DNA of 64,000 bases, taken from Drosophila pseudoobscura. Taxonomy: Eukaryota; Arthropoda; Insecta; Diptera; Drosophilidae. The notes under the pieces were generated by a model. It ran no database searches. It was not told where the DNA came from and saw only the letters and a program-made list of their open reading frames with translations. The position numbers and the translations under genes were made by a program. Shown here piece by piece: positions 11,958 through 21,273 of the stretch (its first letter is position 1; the number at the start of each line of letters is the position of its first letter). The stretch covers positions 59,659,869 to 59,723,868 of the forward strand of contig NC_046683.1 in assembly GCF_009870125.1 (NCBI RefSeq), given 5' to 3'.

Positions 11958-12407
11958 TAAGACATATCCTCCTGAAATTGAACAAATTTAGTAATTTTTG
12001 TGTGCGTGGAAAAGAAGTTCTATAAAAAAGACAATTCTTTGTAGTTACGACGTAATGGGAAACTTTCGTAATCGGACGACGCGAGTGACGCGACGAAAAT
12101 GCTAAGAAAACTCTCCCACCCAAACCAGATTTTATATTATAAACAAATAAATTTGATGCCAGCATAACCACAGATAGCGGAGCTGTGCTTCCCCTCCAAA
12201 TGGTGCCTGTGCCTGTGGCTGTGGCTATGCCTGTGCCTGCCACCGTCGCAAAAAGCAAAACTTCTGCCTCACCTTAAGGCGTTGCGAGAGCAGCAACTTA
12301 TGCGTGTTCTTCTTCAACCCACTGTACTTACTCTCTATTCGCTTCGCATACAAGTGCAGCAGCAGTTGTGGCCGCAGGGTGGGGGTGATAGTATATATGG
12401 CAGGCAT
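11958..12407 (-). promoter_or_regulatory. Larp4B 5' leader with an upstream ORF overlapping the main start
   Basis: The coding exon begins at 11971 after a TTTCAG acceptor. Upstream, a candidate leader exon ends at 12273 with donor CTTAAG|GTGAGG. An ATG at 12407 opens a 45-codon frame in that exon; after splicing it continues for four codons and stops at TAA, which overlaps the main ATG as TAATG. The peptide would be 49 aa (MPAIYTITPT... ending EDMS). The splice sites and frame are seen; use of this exon in mRNA is inferred. Confidence 0.45.
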
Positions 12408-14190
12408 ATGTGTTTGTTTTTGACATTTGAAAATAATATTACTACTAACCTAAGTAATATTCCATGGTAACGTATGTTGAATTTATCCGGAAATTCGACA
12501 CAAAGACACAGTCGGTTTGCTTTAAAATATATTTATTTTTTCTTTTTTCGAGCGAACGGAACGCCTCAACACTTACTCGGAGCACTCACACACACACACA
12601 GTCACACGCGGCACACTCACACACACACAGACATATACACACGCACACAGTGGCAGTCGTGTTGCCACCCAGTCGAGGAGGCTTTTCGATTTGGAAAATT
12701 TGATTTTCACTTTGATATATTCTTATTGCATGAAACTTGATTACAATGCGATGCGAACAATCAAACGCAAAATAGCTGCAACACTTCTTTTCGCTGCTTC
12801 GCTATTTATTTATACTACTGCTGCTGCGGCTGCTCCTCCTCCCCTGTTCCTGTACATTTTCTTCAACTTCTACGCGACCGTTGTCGTCGTCGTCGTTTAA
12901 TTTTCCGTGGCCTGGTGGCTTGAATGACTTAATTTTGTTTCTTTTTCTGTGGCTATTTTCGCTTTCCTTTCTATTCTTTTTCTTCCTCGCTGCTGACTTT
13001 TTTCGTCTTCGTTTTTTCGTAGTTTTTTTTTTGCACACGCAGAGAATAAAATTGAAATTGGTCGAGAGGCTTTGAGGCAATTGATTTTTTTTATTTCACA
13101 CCCAACATGCACCGACACCGAGCCGACAGAGTAGCACAACAAATTTTATATTGCTTGCAAATGTTCTAAATAATAAGGTAATTGTTCTTTTTTGTTTTTT
13201 TTCACAACGAACTTGTCACGCGAAAAATCCAAAAATTCGACTTCTCATCGTCATAGAAAACTTTCGCCGTTCCACGGTCACCGTTTCGATAGGCTCCAAA
13301 AATCTGCATGGTTGCATGCGATAAATATTTATATGTAAATAGGGATCGGGGAATGATGGAATCGAAACCTAAGAACTTAATTTCGCTAAGTAAAAAAACT
13401 AACCATATAGTTAGTATATAGATATGTATATTCATGAAAGCGAAATGTCCCAACAGAATTGGCTGCGACAGCTCCCAGAAGTCTTGGCTCTGGGAATGGT
13501 CAGCATCGGTTAGCATGGTAAACAATAAACAATATATATAAATATTTTCTTTTGTTGTATTTCATCGCTGCTGGACCGAATTGAATGGTCGCAAGGAAAC
13601 TATCTTGCAATGACCAGATAATCAATTTTATGTTTTAAGATGTTTTAACGTCGACTGACGGACACGAAATGTGTGCAATGTATGACATATAATAGGTATG
13701 AAATTTGTCTATACAGATTTGTGTGTGACACTCGCGCATCAAATTTGAAATTCATCATGTATGTGAGGCCAGTGTATGGTTAATGGCAAATTGTAGCCCA
13801 TTCCCCCCTTCCCCTAAATAAGAAGATACATAAATTATAATCTTGTGTACTTACACCGCTCAAAGTAGAATAGATCTTGTTCCTTCCCTCCAGTTAATTA
13901 TTTGCTGCGGCTACAATGTCAAAATTGTAAAACCACTTGTTATATGTTCTAGCTAGAGTCACAGTGGCGTTCCGCGGAGTACACGTACACTGAAATCCAC
14001 GTTTTTCGCAATATTTATTAAATTCGACACGAAAACTTGTGCATCTGATAGTGCAGATCAAATTGCTGCCTTGGGAGATCGTCAGCAAACGTTTTTTCAC
14101 TAGCAAAAGCAATAATACACGCAAATTATTCGCGCTCACAAAGCAGCCCAGTTGTGTTAGATGTGTATATAAAATATTGATATATAAATT
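12408..14190 (-). other. Upstream leader and introns of Larp4B, AT-rich
   Basis: No protein-coding gene is recognised. A strong minus-strand donor (AGCGGT|GTAAGTAC) lies near 13850 and could end a further 5' non-coding exon. A (CA)n tract with neighbouring CACA-rich sequence lies at about 12585-12650. The sequence probably belongs to the Larp4B 5' UTR and introns. Confidence 0.35.
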
Positions 14191-14375
14191 TATCGATATA
14201 TTTTTGAAGGTGATATTTTTGTAGACTGGCAAAAACATATTAATAGGTTTTTATTTTTGTGGCACGTATAATCAACGGAACTACTTTTCTTATTTTGTAG
14301 CAAGATGACACTATTTTTCTGTTGTTTTACGTCTTCAAATCATATACCCGCGACTTTTAATTACACTTATCGATG
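14191..14375. promoter_or_regulatory. DRE-containing promoter region, probably of Larp4B
   Basis: A perfect DRE octamer TATCGATA lies at 14191-14198 and a near match TATCGATG at 14368-14375, with two further ATCG/CGAT half sites near 14400. DREs bind DREF and mark housekeeping promoters in Drosophila. The region lies between the Larp4B leader and the eIF1 stop, where the Larp4B start is expected. No initiator was identified. Confidence 0.45.
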
Positions 14376-14737
14376 TATAGGAATGGTTGCAAAAAATATC
14401 GCTATTGCTCTGCGATAAGCGCCGCTTGTATTCGGAAAGAATACAAATCTATCCGTCTTGCTTTCTGGCATGAAAGCACCATTGTTATTAAACTAAAAGA
14501 CCTGCCCCTGAAATATAAAGCAATTTCAGATAATGTCCCATTTTACTATGCAACCTCCGTTGTTTATTTAAATTGAACATTTAATTTATTTATAACATCT
14601 TTCTCAATTAATGGTCTATTGCTTCTGTTTGTGTTAATGTTCTATCGAGATTGTTTTTAGATAATTTGAACGAAGAAGAACTTCTGCAAGTTGAATGTAG
14701 CTTAAGAATGAAATATTTGTTGTTCCTTGGCATCCGC
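14376..14737. other. Spacer and 3' UTR of eIF1
   Basis: AT-rich sequence after the eIF1 stop. A + strand ORF of 67 codons here (14373-14576) has no recognisable features. A minus-strand AATAAA-like signal (TTTATT) occurs near 14565 and could end the eIF1 mRNA about 170 bases after the stop. Confidence 0.4.
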
Positions 14738-15390
14738 TTAAAAGCCGTGCACCTTCAGCTGATCTGGTTTGGCTAATCCAACCTTAGTCAACCATTGACA
14801 GATGTTTTCACGTTGATCGCCCTGCAGCTGCAGAACTTCACCATACTCCGGATGCTCGATCACAGTTCCATTGCAGGCAAATTCCTGCGAATGCGAAATT
14901 AAATCAATTACTTACATGGCCCTCTCAGGAATGTTTATTTACAAACGGGGCACTTACCTTTTTACAGGAGCGGACTATTTTCTTCAAGTCATACTCCGCG
15001 GACAGGCCCTGGACAGTGGTTAGCGTCTTGCGACCGTTCCTCTGCTGGATTCTTATATGCACAAGCCCGTCTTGAATATCATCATCATTGCCCTTGATTG
15101 CATCAGCAAAGGGGTCTGCAAAAAACAAAAAACACCATATGCCCTTAGCATCTCATTGGAATTTCTGTAATTGTAATCACACCCTCTCGCAACGTGCTGT
15201 TGTGCCCTTAAAATCGCCTGCGTGCATCTACGTATGTATGCGTGTTTGCGTGTGAGGCCGATGACTAGACCACGAGCAGCCATTTTTATGTACATGTGTA
15301 AATGAGCGCTGCGACTGGAAACTGTGTGGGCTGGCTGTGTGCTGGGAGTTCCGTCTGCTTACCTCGAGTGTTTAAATTCTGGATGGACAT
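14738..15390 (-). CDS. eIF1: Translation initiation factor eIF1 (SUI1)
   Basis: Three coding exons: 15390-15363, 15115-14958 and 14884-14738, joined in phase to 109 aa plus stop. The protein starts MSIQNLNTRDPFADA and contains the SUI1 signature around VHIRIQQRNGRKTLTTVQGL, then EYDLKKIVRSCKKEFACNG and ends GLAKPDQLKVHGF. Length and sequence match eIF1 over its whole extent. eIF1 binds the 40S subunit near the P site and enforces correct AUG selection. The start is the only ATG giving the family N-terminus. Both introns are short (73 and 247 bases). The promoter probably lies in the Motif 1-bearing repeat just upstream. Confidence 0.97.
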
Positions 15391-15488
15391 ACGACAATAA
15401 AAATAAACCACAGCCTAAACAAAAACTTTTTGAAGTGTTCTCTTAATGTAAAATTTAAGATTTTACTGAGTGATTTTTCGGAAATGTG

Positions 15489-15621
15489 TTTGTAGGGATG
15501 TTATTGATATAGAGTGTGACCGCGTATTTATCGTTAAAATATACCGTCCGACCCTCAGAAATATACCAAAATATATCGTCTCATTTTATAAATATACCGT
15601 AACTATACTGACGAATTCAAG
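15489..15621. repeat. Promoter-motif repeat, copy A (upstream of eIF1)
   Basis: A 133-base block about 85 percent identical to copy B at 15905-16036. On the minus strand it carries CGGTCACACT, matching Drosophila core-promoter Motif 1 (bound by M1BP) except for its last base, and several copies of GGTATATTT, resembling Motif 6. It lies about 100 bases upstream of the eIF1 ATG in the right orientation to be its promoter. Confidence 0.7.
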
Positions 15622-15904
15622 TTCTATTATACATATTCCTCGATTATGACATTCCATCGAATATTCCCAGCTATATAGAGCATTTAGCCATGCCCACATA
15701 ATTTTATACGATTGATGAATCAATTTTCTACTTGATTGGCCTAATTTAAATAATTGGCTTTATTTCGATAATCCGTTGAAAATGAAATTTAACAGATTGA
15801 TGAAATTGACAAAATATACCATTATATACCGATATACCGTCGGTTCAATTTTGACCTAAAAAAATACCGAAAAGTATTAAAAATATCAGAAACGGGCACC
15901 CTGG

Positions 15905-16036
15905 TTTGTAGGGGTGATATTGATATACAGTGTGACCGCGGATTTATCGTTAAAATATACCATCCGACTCTAAGAAATATACCGAAATATACCTCTCATT
16001 TTAAAAATATACCTTAAATATACTGACGAATTCAAG
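15905..16036. repeat. Promoter-motif repeat, copy B
   Basis: Second copy of the block in direct orientation, starting TTTGTAGGGGTGATATTG. It has a full Motif 1 match (CGGTCACACTG, minus strand, 15928-15938) and again several GGTATATTT-like motifs. The 280 bases between the copies contain more ATATACC motifs but no ORF. It could be a duplicated promoter, an interspersed element or both. Confidence 0.65.
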
Positions 16037-16042
16037 GGATTT

Positions 16043-16050
16043 TATCGATA
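16043..16050. promoter_or_regulatory. Perfect DRE (TATCGATA)
   Basis: A palindromic DREF-binding octamer directly after promoter-repeat copy B, followed by a second near match (CATCGATA) about 12 bases on. It could serve RpL28 to the right or eIF1 to the left. Confidence 0.5.
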
Positions 16051-16358
16051 TATAAATACATCGATACTTGTTTTTGTGACAATATATATTTTCTACACAG
16101 AGTTGCGCCGGTGAGTTGGTCTCGTACTACATATCCACAGTATATTTACATAAATTTAAATTATAGGGCCACTTTTCACTTTATTAACGAACGTGAAAAC
16201 GTTTTAAAACATTTTCAAAAATATTCGACACTTATCGAATGTTTTTGTTTTGCGGCTGCCAACTTGTCCAACTATCGTTGTGCAGAATAGGTGCCCAAAA
16301 TGCAACCCTGCTGGCTTAATCGCAGCCAACTTTGCTCTGTGTCGCGGCTGCCATATTT

Positions 16359-16387
16359 CTTTCCTGCTTGTCTTTCAACGAGAAAAG
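16359..16387 (+). promoter_or_regulatory. Candidate TCT start site and first leader exon of RpL28
   Basis: The pyrimidine run TTTCTTTCCTGC resembles the TCT initiator of Drosophila ribosomal-protein genes, and 29 bases later there is a donor GAAAAG|GTGGGC. A second pyrimidine run, TTTCTTTCTCTTTC at 16718-16731, is an alternative start and leads to the donor at 16775. Which is used cannot be decided from sequence. Confidence 0.4.
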
Positions 16388-16815
16388 GTGGGCATTTTGC
16401 GTTTTGTCTTGATTTGGTTAAGTTATAGCTTCTATAGCATTGTGAATAGCATGTAGCTGTGAAATATTTTTTTTGTGACATGGGTGTACCACGTGTTTTA
16501 CTCCAAATGGCAGCTATCTCGAAATATTTCGGAGGTAAATTTGGTATTACCCACACGTGTGTAGCGCGCAGATTTTTTTTTACCCGAAATGTGTACAGAG
16601 TTGCTGACTTCATCATGGCTGTCGGGGAACCCATGCCGGGACTACTTTTTTGTTTCCCATTCAAATAACTATACGTTTATAAAGTGTTTTCTGTCTTTAT
16701 TCAAGTCTAACATCGCATTTCTTTCTCTTTCACGCTGGGTGGGTCCGGACGCTATGATGTTGATACATACACAAGGTGAGAGCACATGTTATAGTCGCAA
16801 GGGAGTCTCAATTCC

Positions 16816-16872
16816 ATGATGAATGATTTAGCAGAAGAGTTCTTGAAGACTATATTCATCACCCAATCCTGA
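16816..16872 (+). ncRNA. C/D box snoRNA-like unit, copy 1
   Basis: C box ATGATGA at 16816-16822, a D'-like CTTGA in the middle and D box CTGA at 16869-16872. AATT flanks both ends as a possible short terminal stem. TGATGAAT near the 5' end is also complementary to ATTCATCA near the 3' end. The target is unknown: the guides would be the bases before D' (AGCAGAAGAGTT) and before D (CATCACCCAATC). Confidence 0.55.
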
Positions 16873-17032
16873 AATTATTCATTTAAAGTTCCCCCTACTT
16901 TTTATCAATTGCACAGATTTTAAACTTCTTTTCTCTTTTCTTTCATGATCGCGTGTTCTGGTTTGATGTCTGGTCGCATTCCTAATAAAGGTAAGCAATT
17001 TCCTCCAGTTGGGTGCCTTGCGTATCCCTTTC

Positions 17033-17089
17033 GTGATGAATGATTTAACAGAAGAGTTCTTGAAGACTATATTCATCACCCAATTCTGA
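17033..17089 (+). ncRNA. C/D box snoRNA-like unit, copy 2
   Basis: C box GTGATGA at 17033-17039 and D box CTGA at 17086-17089. It differs from copy 1 at only three positions: A to G at the first base of the C box, G to A in the D' guide, and C to T just before the D box. TTTC before and GAAA after could pair as a terminal stem. Confidence 0.55.
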
Positions 17090-17246
17090 AATGATTCGTT
17101 CATTGTACCTATGTTTTACCCATGGCATAGATTTAATAATGTATTTTTCTTCTCTTTCATAATTTTTCCGTTTGGATTTTTGTCTGGTCTCATTCTCAAT
17201 AAAGGTAAGCATACTTCCTTGATTTGAGTGCTGTAGTAATCATGCC

Positions 17247-17303
17247 ATGATGAATGATTTAGCAGAAGAGTTCTTGAAGACTATATTCATCACCCAATCC
17301 TGA
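17247..17303 (+). ncRNA. C/D box snoRNA-like unit, copy 3
   Basis: C box ATGATGA at 17247-17253 and D box CTGA at 17300-17303. The core is identical to copy 1, although the flanks have diverged, which points to selection on the 57-base core. Confidence 0.55.
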
Positions 17304-17385
17304 TCACTCAATAAACATGAAAGCTATAGAAACTTTTGAAAACTCTTCTAATCGAAATATCTCTCATTCTACTTGCAGACTTGAG

Positions 17386-18187
17386 ATGGCAACCTCTTCG
17401 CACCTCAATTGGTTGATCATTCGCAACAACAACGCCTTCTTGTTGAAGAAGCGCGATGTTAACAAACCCTTCAGCACAGTAAGTGGTATCCCCCCACTCA
17501 ATAGTATCCGATTTGTTCTATGATGTTTCCAACTTACAAACTTTCACAATGATATTTGAATACAACTTGATAGTAAACTTAATCTGATAAAGTTGGCTTC
17601 ACCATTGAATGCTTCCGTGTATATGACATGTATTAATGGTTTATTGTATTTTTCCAGGAGCCAAACAACTTGGCCTCTGTGAGCTCGTACCGCTACAGCG
17701 GCATCGTGCACAAGAAGACCCTTGGCGTCGTTCCTACTGCCGATAAGAAGGGCTTCACCGCCGTGCTGAAGAAGGGCAAATATGCTCAGCGTCCCGCGAA
17801 GAACACGGTGCGTGTCGACTTCAAGGCTGGTCCCCGACGCTCCCTGAAAAAGCTGAAGAACCTGTTGATCGGCTCCAAGTACCGCAAGGATCTGACGCAG
17901 GTAATTTCTGAAATAATTAGCAATCCCACTGAATTATCCCTGATATGATGATCCTTATTTTAATGCTACATACCAAGATCGCAGAATGATCGTGTTGAAA
18001 AAATTGTCTGAAGCTCTTTTAGCACCTTATTTGTAGATAATTTTATGGTTCGATTTTAAATTCGGTTTTCTATACTTCCCAATTTCAGGCTGCTCTTCGC
18101 CGCGCCTCCGCCGTTCTGCGTTCCCAGAAGCCCCTTCCCACCAAGGGAAAGAAGGCCGAACTTACCAAGGGAAAGAAGCCCGAATAA
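17386..18187 (+). CDS. RpL28: Ribosomal protein L28 (eL28)
   Basis: Three coding exons: 17386-17478, 17658-17900 and 18089-18187, all in phase 0 at the junctions, giving 144 aa. It begins [20 protein letters not shown] and includes [19 protein letters not shown], then a basic region [19 protein letters not shown] and a Lys-rich C-terminus ending GKKPE. This matches eL28 of the 60S subunit in length and sequence. The ATG lies seven bases after the leader acceptor. The gene hosts three snoRNA-like units in its leader, common for ribosomal-protein genes. Poly(A) signal at 18230-18235. Confidence 0.97.
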
Positions 18188-18229
18188 AGTGTACCATATG
18201 GGATCATGCGGAGCTGTTTTCTACTCGAG

Positions 18230-18235
18230 AATAAA
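18230..18235 (+). terminator. Poly(A) signal of RpL28
   Basis: AATAAA 43 bases after the stop codon, giving a very short 3' UTR as usual for ribosomal-protein mRNAs. Confidence 0.8.
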
Positions 18236-18314
18236 GAAAAGATGTTTAAAACTTAATTGTAATTTGCTTATTAATATTGTCGTTTTGCAAGGCGGCTTCG
18301 TCGTACGCCTCTAG

Positions 18315-18935
18315 TGTTCCCATTGAGCAGATTTTAAGATCAATTTGTGGTGGAAGTGGATGTGTGTAACACCCAGAAGGAAGTGTTACGACCTCCTTGA
18401 TTAGCATAGACATGTCTGTCTGTTCGTCTTGTTTGAGGCTTAGTTCTCAGAGGCAATAAGAACTGGAGCAACCAAATTTTGTATACAGGCTCCAGTGAAA
18501 TCACACAGCTACTAGTGTATTCTGTATAGAATGAATCTGCCAAATCTAGATCAGATCGGATCATTATAGCCAGAAGGACCAGAACCAATGTATGTATGTA
18601 GCGTAGCCACGCGCTTATTCTCTGTCTCTCTCACCCTCGCTGTTTCTCCCTCTCTCTCACACACTACTCGGTCAGTGTGCGTGATCTGGCGAAAAAGAGC
18701 GAGAGAGCAAGCTGGTGTTGATGTGAGAATAGAAAAGAAAGAGACAGACGTAAAAAAAAATAAAGAAAAATGGAAGTAGGGCAAACCTAATACATATAAA
18801 TTTCGCGAAGGGTTCGACCGAGTTTGGTGAACTTTGTTGGTAAAAAATCAATTTGTCGTTTTTTGTGAACAGCAAATCATAAGCTCACATATATGTACAT
18901 ATACTGACTGAGTACCGGGTATAAAGTAGAGCCGC
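18315..18935. repeat. Degenerate interspersed repeat
   Basis: The block contains AACACCCAGAAGGAAG, GATTAGCATAGACATGTCTG, CTATACAGAATACACTAG-like text and ends with CTGAGTACCGGGTATAAAG. These phrases resemble abundant non-autonomous (Helitron/DINE-like) repeats of Drosophila genomes. It also carries a (TC)n/(GA)n-rich centre at about 18620-18760. No ORF. Family and ends are uncertain. Confidence 0.5.
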
Positions 18936-19223
18936 GGCTCATAATGATTCCGCTCTATTTAGCCTTTCGAATTGAAAAGCCCCAAGTATTCGAAGTAATT
19001 TTTCGAATTATTATTTGTAACAGCGCGAATATGGCTGTTAAAATGAAAGAGACCATTTTATTGCATTGAAATAGTACAGAATGTTTACAGATCAGATTGA
19101 GGCAGATTCGTCAATAAATTAAGATTAAATCAAAGACAATACCAATATTTATATACGACAATATAAAATGTTTTTAAATGCTTATTGAGCCGTTATACTT
19201 AATTACCGCCACATATGCGGACT
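18936..19223 (-). other. 3' UTR of nSMase and spacer
   Basis: AT-rich sequence after the nSMase stop with minus-strand poly(A)-like TTTATT (AATAAA) signals, for example near 19055. No other feature. Confidence 0.4.
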
Positions 19224-20662
19224 TTAATAGAAATATTCATATTTCTGGGCATGATGCAACATAACCTCCATGGACTTTTTTCCCTGCAGCACGCCATTCC
19301 GCTCCATATAGTTCCATATGGAAGCCATGAAAACGCAGAACATGATGACTCCGAAGACTATAAACTTGAGCAGCAAGAAAATGGTACGCATTCCCCCCGG
19401 GGCCGTGAACTCGACCAGCAGAACGAGTAGGACAAAGAGGAAGGTGGCTGCGCTGTAGTAGAGTATCCGATCGGTGTTCAATTGCAGCAGGGAAGCATCA
19501 CAAAGGGCCAGGGCTTCTTGGAGAGCAGCGGTTCTGGCCGCAGGCAGAGGCTGGATGGAAGAGCAGCTTATATCTGGACCCCTTACGGAACTGCCATTAC
19601 AATTGGCACGAGAATCGTCAGCCGTTGGGAGAGCTGCTTCCGCAGGTCCATCTCCTCCTCCTTGCTCACGGGATGGACATGTTTCTTCTACCACTTCGCA
19701 GTTTACGTCAATCGTGGCCACTCCTGCTCCGTCGCCGGCTGCTCCAGGATCTGTCGGTGTTCGAGATAGTTTCAACTTTGCCAATACAGCTTCGTGATCC
19801 GAGAAGCTAAACTTTTGACCAGGCACACGGTCTGGAAAGGGTAGAGTATAGTCGACAATCTCCGCATTTATATTGTCCCCTCCACGGACAAATATGTGGT
19901 CTATGCGAATGCCGCGTGGATTCCTGGACAGTGCCCTCGCCGAAGTGTACGAATTGTGGTCGCATTCATTTGTGCGAAAGGTGTCCGAGGCGCAGCTGTC
20001 CAACATTTTAGAGGTGTACAACAGCACTTTATACGATATGTCTTGTGGTTGGGCATTCAAATCTCCGGCCAAAATCTGAAGCACCGAGTTTCCTCGGGTC
20101 GCCTCGATAAACTGAGCGGTATCAAAGGCTTGGATAACCCGGTGAGTCTTGTATTCATCATTGTCATTGTCATACTCGGCATGCAGATGCGCGTTATAGA
20201 GGTGCACCATCTGGTCGCCAATTAAGATGCGGCACAGACCGACACCCTTGCCGCCGAACCAATCCGCATGCTGAATGCGATGGAAGTAGCCATTCACGGA
20301 CCAGGCGTGAAACAGAGTGCCCAGGATGGGATATTTGGAAAGCACCAAGAGCCCTGCGCCCATTACGCCACTGTGGAAGTAATGGGAATAGGGCAGAACA
20401 CTGGACGTCTTCTCCTGCAATTGCTCGCTGTCCTGCTGAGCCCACACTTCCTGAAGAGACACGATATCATACTTTCCGCTACTCAGTTCTTTGCAAATGG
20501 CCTCGAGACGCGGCCCTCTATTACTTGACACATATGGTATGCCCCTGCAATTGTTATTTAGAGATTTAATTAGATTTGAGCCAGTGCTTCACCTGTCACG
20601 TCCATAAAGAGTAGCACTCACCAAATGTTCAGGGTTAAAATGTTCAGCTCCAGCAGCAGCAT
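19224..20662 (-). CDS. nSMase: Neutral sphingomyelinase (magnesium-dependent, two-pass membrane)
   Basis: Two exons, 20662-20622 and 20544-19224, joined in phase to 453 aa. The endonuclease/exonuclease/phosphatase fold is complete: LNILTLNIWG at the N-terminus (Asn12), SLQEVW (Glu46, Mg2+ ligand), YNAHLHAEY (His133), AGDLNA (Asp175, Asn177), RIDHIF (Asp229) and FSDHEAV (Asp263/His264). After a linker of about 100 residues come two hydrophobic segments, at about 374-394 and 401-423, as in mammalian SMPD2. The enzyme hydrolyses sphingomyelin-type lipids (ceramide phosphoethanolamine is the main fly substrate class) to ceramide on internal membranes. No catalytic residue is missing. The ATG in the short first exon is required for the conserved LNILTLNIW start. 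Confidence 0.95.
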
Positions 20663-21273
20663 CTTGTTTATTCTTATTTGGCCGCGCTCTCCGTTGGCAT
20701 GCTTACGAATAACTCATTCACAGGTGTAGACCTGTGACGATATTGACGATAAGATTAAATGTTTTTTTTGTATTGTTGACGATGGATGTTGTTGTGTTTG
20801 TGAACGAATAAGTTATCCTTAACCCACTTAAGCCACCTTTAAAAAATACCTATGCAGGGTAACAACTTGAGTTAGGCCGCGAAAAATAATACTCTTTGAA
20901 GATCCACTTGTAGATTCCTATTTCCTGTCGAAAAAAAATACCAATTGATATCGACCATGACGATATCTTTCATCTGAACCACTAAGCATCTGTATATAGA
21001 TGCGTATGGTTTGTGCCTGGACTGCGTTGTAATACTTCAAGCTTTATAATTTTTGTCGGACCCCGCAATGGGTTAATTGTTCATGTTTATACATGTTCGA
21101 AAATGACAGTCTACGATTTTGATGTGCGGCTTAGCTGGCTAGGACTCTCAGCCCTGAACGTATAATTTAATCTGATAAAAAGTACAATTTCCTAAAAGAT
21201 TTGCAACTTTTAAGTACTCCCTTGTATTGGGATTGTGTATAAAATAAGGTGTAATTAAAAAAGGTCAACAAAA
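20663..21273. other. Upstream region of nSMase, no gene
   Basis: AT-rich spacer between the divergent nSMase (-) and the candidate gene at 21274 (+). A GTCAATATCG/CGATATTG-type motif lies near 20735-20750 and GATATCGACCATGACGATATC, a near-palindrome, at about 20946-20966. Otherwise nothing is seen. Confidence 0.3.

Larger units (their letters stand above)
16776..17378 (+). other. Repeated exon-intron leader of RpL28 hosting three snoRNA-like units
   Basis: Donors at 16775|, 16990| and 17204| alternate with acceptors at |16917, |17131 and |17379. This defines two non-coding exons of exactly 74 bases each (16917-16990 and 17131-17204), both ending AATAAAG|GTAAGC, and three short introns of 141, 140 and 174 bases, each holding one C/D-like unit 41-43 bases after its donor. 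The period is about 215 bases. A single large intron carrying three units is the alternative. Confidence 0.5.

Noticed and set aside
16250..16456. 68-codon + strand ORF with CPKC and CRGC words suggesting a zinc ribbon
   Set aside because: It spans the RpL28 start-site region and a splice donor, the cysteine spacing fits no family I know, and it is short.
16816..17303. Regularly spaced near-identical repeats that might suggest a CRISPR array
   Set aside because: Spacing of about 215 bases, repeated spacers, eukaryotic context and C/D box motifs all argue against it.
18121..18187. Possible frameshifted Lys-rich extension at the RpL28 C-terminus
   Set aside because: The two GKK repeats (KGKKAE, KGKKPE) are in the normal frame and the total of 144 residues fits the family.
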